Assembly: GCA_029891345.1 (NCBI GenBank)
Contig: CM057000.1
Coordinates: forward strand, 130,851,663-130,915,662
Reading direction: 5' to 3'
Length of the DNA: 64,000 nt
Source of the DNA: Dryococelus australis
Taxonomy: Eukaryota > Arthropoda > Insecta > Phasmatodea > Phasmatidae
Shown: positions 60,342-64,000 of the stretch, in pieces
Numbering within the stretch: the stretch's first letter is position 1
Layout of the letters: each line of letters starts with the position of its first letter
Made by a program: the position numbers and the translations under genes
Notes under the pieces: model-generated
Told to the model about the DNA's origin: nothing
What the model saw: the letters and a program-made list of their open reading frames with translations, nothing else
Databases searched by the model: none

Positions 60342-60359
60342 TGGAGCCCAACATGGGGC
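60342..60359 (+). other. Primer binding site, tRNA-Lys type
   Basis: TGGAGCCCAACATGGGGC matches the classical tRNA-Lys1,2 primer site TGGCGCCCAACGTGGGGC at 16 of 18 positions. It starts 10 bp after the CA end of the 5' LTR. This fixes the element as an LTR retrotransposon and gives its orientation. Confidence 0.85.
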
Positions 60360-60875
60360 GTCAGATTATTAACTGCATGCAGCAAATGCCCGAACTAGCC
60401 CAACCAGGGCCTGGAGAACTAAGGGTCACGCCGGAGGAGCCGAACGGACTTCGGGGAGTCCACGAAACACCCAGTGGCACCCATAACCATTAAAATGTTG
60501 GTCTCAGAGAGCAACGCCACCACAGGCGAAAACCGCGACAGTGAGTATGACATACCCGACTCACAGTGTAGCCATGCCAACTGACCAGGCAGTGGCTCAC
60601 TGGAAATTGAATGCACATACTGCGCCAACATATTCCATTACGCATGCCTAGGCTGACCTGTAGAGGCCCGTGATACAGAAGGATAAGAATACAGATGTGC
60701 AGCCTGTTGTCAACAACCCACTAGCTTCTGCAGCGAAATCTTCTTGCCCTGGTTGAGGCATTAATCGTATATGGTGCATGTCATGCAGCGAACCCTACCA
60801 TCATCTTTGTATAGGATGGCCCAACGAACATGTCTCTATGCCCGGGATGGCCTATAGTAAGAGAGGTGCCGACGA

Positions 60876-61605
60876 ATGCATACCTCTCACTCCCACATGT
60901 CAAAGCCATCCTGTATTTATGTACAACCGGGGATAGCACCCGGCCATCCAACCACTGGCAGAGACGATGACATTCAGATTACAGATTTTGCAGGCCAACC
61001 CTATGAGGATCCGGTAGCATTCACACAAGAATGTGAAAATGAATTCAGGAAGATGGACCTACCAGTAAACCAATGGGTCGACAAGGCCCTAGTTACATTT
61101 AAAAGGCCTGGCCTTAACTTGGTGGGAACGATACTGCGAGTTCCTGACCGATTGGAAACAATTCAGCAATAGACTCGCTGCTGAATTCACTGCCGAGGAG
61201 ATTGTAGCTCGATTAACTACGCAATTCTATAGCCAGACCCAGGACATGGATGAAGAGGCAGAATTGTTTATAAGAAACAAGGTGTGAATCTATCACCGCC
61301 TTTTTCCGGCAGTACAAAGCGAAGAAAATTGTGTAGATCTCATAGCTCGAATGCTATTACCGAAGCTGCATAATTTTCTACAAGCCCCAAAGCAACAGTC
61401 AATAGCAGAGCTGATAGACCGTGCACAAGAAACAGAGCGCAACTATGCAGAACAAGCCGAGCTAGACCGTAGGCAGGTAAACAAGGGGAAGGAGGGGAGA
61501 ACACTGACAGGCCATGCGCCCGCCCCTACGCTGCCGGAAACCCCAACCTTGACTTCCCCTCCCCGCTATCAGATGCCACCAAAGTGTCTGTATTGCGCCG
61601 GCTGA
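60876..61605 (+). pseudogene. Decayed gag of the LTR element
   Basis: One frame gives DIQITDFAGQPYEDPVAFTQ and ENEFRKMDLPVNQWVDKALV. After a frameshift near 61105 the next frame gives a WWERYCEFL..WKQFSNRLAAEF block, typical of Ty3-type gag, and a helix-rich EQAELDRRQVNKGKEG tail. Stops occur at 61285 and inside a zinc-knuckle-like CLYCAG*HHNRDC near 61587-61623. It is therefore not functional as one frame. Confidence 0.8.
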
Positions 61606-62654
61606 CATCACAACAGAGACTGCCCCACGAAGAAAGAGCGAACCCGGAACCAGAACAAGGGGAAGAAGAACCCATAGTCACACTACTAAATTTCACAAAA
61701 GGGCTTGATTTCCCTGAAGTGACCTGTGTAGAGGTCCGCCTTAGTAACGGAAACACCGTGGCGATGCTAGATTCGGCCGCCACTGGTAATTTTATAAGAA
61801 GCGATCTACTCACGCCCCGCCAACAAGCCCAACTGACCCCTGTTACAAGTAAGGTCAGGCTCGCACAACCGGATCGCTTCCTTCAGATCGAAGGAGGCAT
61901 AAAGTTAACGATTGGGATTCATCGTAAGACATCCCACATTAATTTTATAGTTACGCCCTATATCAGGGAATCCATTATTTTGGGGCAACCATGGCTACAT
62001 CAACAGCTCTGCGTCCTCGACAATGGACAATGCCACCTTCAATTGGGAACAGACAGAGGAACCCTCATTAACTGGGAAGACAGCCAGCCAAATGCTGTCC
62101 CTTCCCGTACCCCGATCTGCTTCCAACAGTTCCTGGTAGAAACGAACCAGCTGGCCCTAAAACACACGACTAAAAGTCATGCCCAAAGAGCCCGTCGACG
62201 TCATGGTCAGCCTCAATCCAAAGAGGCCCCAAACCAAGAGCTTTCGAGGCCCCTGACCTTCAAACGAGACTCAATACCCAGAAGGGCAACTCCCGATGTC
62301 GAGCTAAGATCAACGAAGAGGCCCGAACCCTGGAACCCAACAGGAAGCCATCCTATTCTCCACCCAGTAGAACAGATATGCAACAGCACCGACGAGCAGT
62401 CTCTATTAAATCCCTGTCCTCAGCGCCAACCAACTATGGCCACAGAGTCACCATTAGACCTGACAGGGCCACCCTTAGCTGCACCAAAGTGTCTTGGCAA
62501 AGTTTCAGAGACAGGGGATACACTCAGACACCCTGCAGATCAGGTCGTATTAGCCAAGAGATCCAAACCGCCGTCAGTGAAGGAGGTGGAAGCATTCCGA
62601 GCACCTCGTCTTCCACCTGGTACAACTCTAAAAACAGAATTACACACCCATTAG
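61584..62654 (+). CDS. Retropepsin-like ORF of the LTR element (356 codons)
   Basis: Open from the end of gag in another frame. The strand CVEVRLSNGNTVAMLDSAAT leads into GNF, the D-S/T-G-A type active site of retroviral-like aspartic proteases, with alanine instead of the usual glycine after serine. The second hallmark IILGQPWLHQ follows about 70 residues later. After about residue 160 the sequence is low in recognisable features and no RT motif appears. The ORF reads directly into the truncated 3' LTR. The listed start is a non-ATG codon, so the true product would be a frameshift fusion with gag. Confidence 0.8.
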   Translation: MSVLRRLTSQQRLPHEERANPEPEQGEEEPIVTLLNFTKGLDFPEVTCVEVRLSNGNTVAMLDSAATGNFIRSDLLTPRQQAQLTPVTSKVRLAQPDRFLQIEGGIKLTIGIHRKTSHINFIVTPYIRESIILGQPWLHQQLCVLDNGQCHLQLGTDRGTLINWEDSQPNAVPSRTPICFQQFLVETNQLALKHTTKSHAQRARRRHGQPQSKEAPNQELSRPLTFKRDSIPRRATPDVELRSTKRPEPWNPTGSHPILHPVEQICNSTDEQSLLNPCPQRQPTMATESPLDLTGPPLAAPKCLGKVSETGDTLRHPADQVVLAKRSKPPSVKEVEAFRAPRLPPGTTLKTELHTH

Positions 62655-63530
62655 ATGGCCGCCTGTTTCTTCCCAACCACCCGAACACTGGAAGTGCTGG
62701 AGAGGGGAACAGAGGAGCCACAACCACTAGGAATACCTTCATCCAAGGAGGGGCAGCACGCCCAGGTTATTCCCTTGCTTCAAGCACTGATAGTGCTGAA
62801 GAGACCATATCCTGAGTCTTGCCATTCAACCTTGCCTGAAATCACATCAAGTAGAGGCATTAGCGGTCCAAAAGCTCCACGTCTCTTATCAGCCCACCAA
62901 GCGTGGGGGATCAGTGGAGACTTTTACCGAGCTCGTGCCAGCAAGCAGCTACTGGACTGACACTGTTAAATTGTTTCTCGTCAAGGTGCACTAGATGTGT
63001 TGTTTAAGCAGCGACACGCTATGCCCTTCAAGGTAAGGCACGGCCAAAGGCATAGGGAGCAAAACCTAGCGCTTCTTGCTGCCAAACAGAAGTCCACACT
63101 TCCCCCTCCTACGCAGGAAAGGCAGGCAGAACAGTATCACGCCGCCGCACTAAGGCGCCAAGCAGTCGCGACTGCTCCCGTGGTATTTGTATATTTTCCA
63201 CCGCATATTCACACTAGCCAAGAGTACCACCCAGTTCCGAGAGGACTGGTTTACAGGACCAAGACTAGGTACAGCCTGGCCAATCCCAGGTTCTGGAGAT
63301 GGGAATCTGCTGCCTGGATTTGTCAATACGGCGTGGGGCAACCCAGCAACCATTAAGTTGAGACCAAGGATCGAAACCTCAACTTCATCAGCATCACGGA
63401 GGTCATCTGAGTCAGTCAGTAGCTAACACCTCTCGCCAGCCACTGATAAACCTGTATAAAACCACGCTATTGGTGTAGCGCACAAATCCTAGGTGATAGT
63501 GCCTGGCAGACTTTAACCGGGCACACGTCA
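62632..63530 (+). repeat. Truncated 3' LTR (second half only)
   Basis: It aligns with 59436-60331 but lacks the TATA box, both hairpins and the poly(A) signal. It does not start with TG. It keeps an uninterrupted 119-codon ORF (62997-63356), which is frameshifted in the 5' LTR. No purine-rich tract precedes it, as expected if the junction is a deletion. Confidence 0.85.
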
Positions 63531-64000
63531 ATACAAAGGATTTTTTGAATAGACTATATTTACCCAATTTTAAGCAGCACATGTTTCCTATATTGGTCGC
63601 AATCTCCTATGTCGATTTGAACTCTTAATAAGAATTACGCTGTTATCTTTAAGAATCTTTAAGAATAAAGTACTGCTTAGAATGGCATACCATCAATTTT
63701 TTGAGAAGAAAAAATATTTGGTGCAACTGTATTACCGTGTTTTGGAGTGTATAGGCCTTACATTTTTACACAAAAATGACTACAAAAAGTGGGGTGTGGC
63801 TTATGTATGAGATAATGGTATTAAAATTTTTTTCCCCAAAACGTCTTTAGAAATTTGTCAACATACACTACATGTTAATTTTTTTAACTTAAAGGGAAGA
63901 AGAAAAAAAATATGTGCAATTATTTGTTTGCTTGCATCCATAAACAAAATAACCTTCATCCCGCATGTGTAAAATGCAAACATGTTGGAGCTTTGCTATA
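63531..64000 (+). other. AT-rich flank, nothing recognised
   Basis: No ORF, RNA or repeat recognised. Confidence 0.5.

Larger units (their letters stand above)
58546..63530 (+). mobile_element. LTR retrotransposon with giant 5' LTR, gag/protease remains and truncated 3' LTR
   Basis: Left end TGATGCGTGC aligns with the start of the solo LTR at 33523. The 3' end is GGGCACACGTCA. It contains, in order, a 1.8-kb LTR, a tRNA-Lys-type primer site, gag, a protease ORF and then about 0.9 kb equal to the second half of the LTR. There is no RT, RNase H or integrase. One deletion from beyond the protease into the 3' LTR would explain both losses. Flanks ACAC and ATAC agree at three of four bases. Confidence 0.88.

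Overview
This window is eukaryotic, very probably insect, and comes from a large transposon-rich genome. It has one spliced nuclear gene with kilobase introns, many SINE, MITE and LTR copies, and a nuclear mitochondrial fragment whose tRNA order (Trp on +, Cys and Tyr on -) is the ancestral insect order. I see no bacterial-type operon, CRISPR array or rRNA.

The only cellular gene I can support is a GMC-family FAD oxidoreductase on the + strand. I reassembled it from 11 coding exons between 3152 and 58423. All intron phases agree (1,1,0,0,0,0,1,0,1,2) and the exons sum to 1872 nt, giving 623 residues plus a stop. The protein has a short N-terminus and one membrane anchor, then the FAD-binding GGGTAG motif, both GMC signature regions and both catalytic histidines. 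By recall it looks closest to insect ninaG-like proteins. The last intron appears to be GC-AG.

Almost everything else is mobile DNA in the introns. The dominant component is one family of unusually long LTRs (about 1.7-2.7 kb), mostly solo, several with 4-5 bp target duplications: 9845-11708, about 11716-14202, 16215-18544, 31809-33523, 35645-38181, 38291-41038, 44721-46676 and 52132-54045. A further copy, 58546-63530, retains a tRNA-Lys-type primer binding site, a decayed gag and a retropepsin-like ORF, but no RT, RNase H or integrase. The LTRs carry a TATA box, a short hairpin, a poly(A) signal often held in a second hairpin, and long downstream ORFs.

Other elements are two tRNA-derived SINE families, two hAT-type elements with target duplications (both nested), a third TIR element inside an LTR, a 1-kb foldback palindrome, a mariner-like foldback, a pair of related MITEs, a decayed mariner transposase, a LINE 3' fragment, several microsatellites and a few local duplications.

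Layout: 1-3.1 kb, upstream flank and probable promoter; 3.15-22.4 kb, first intron with palindrome, LTRs, NUMT, hAT/SINE nest and MITE; 22.4-58.4 kb, exons 2-11; 58.5-63.5 kb, the LTR element starting 122 bp after the stop codon; then AT-rich sequence.
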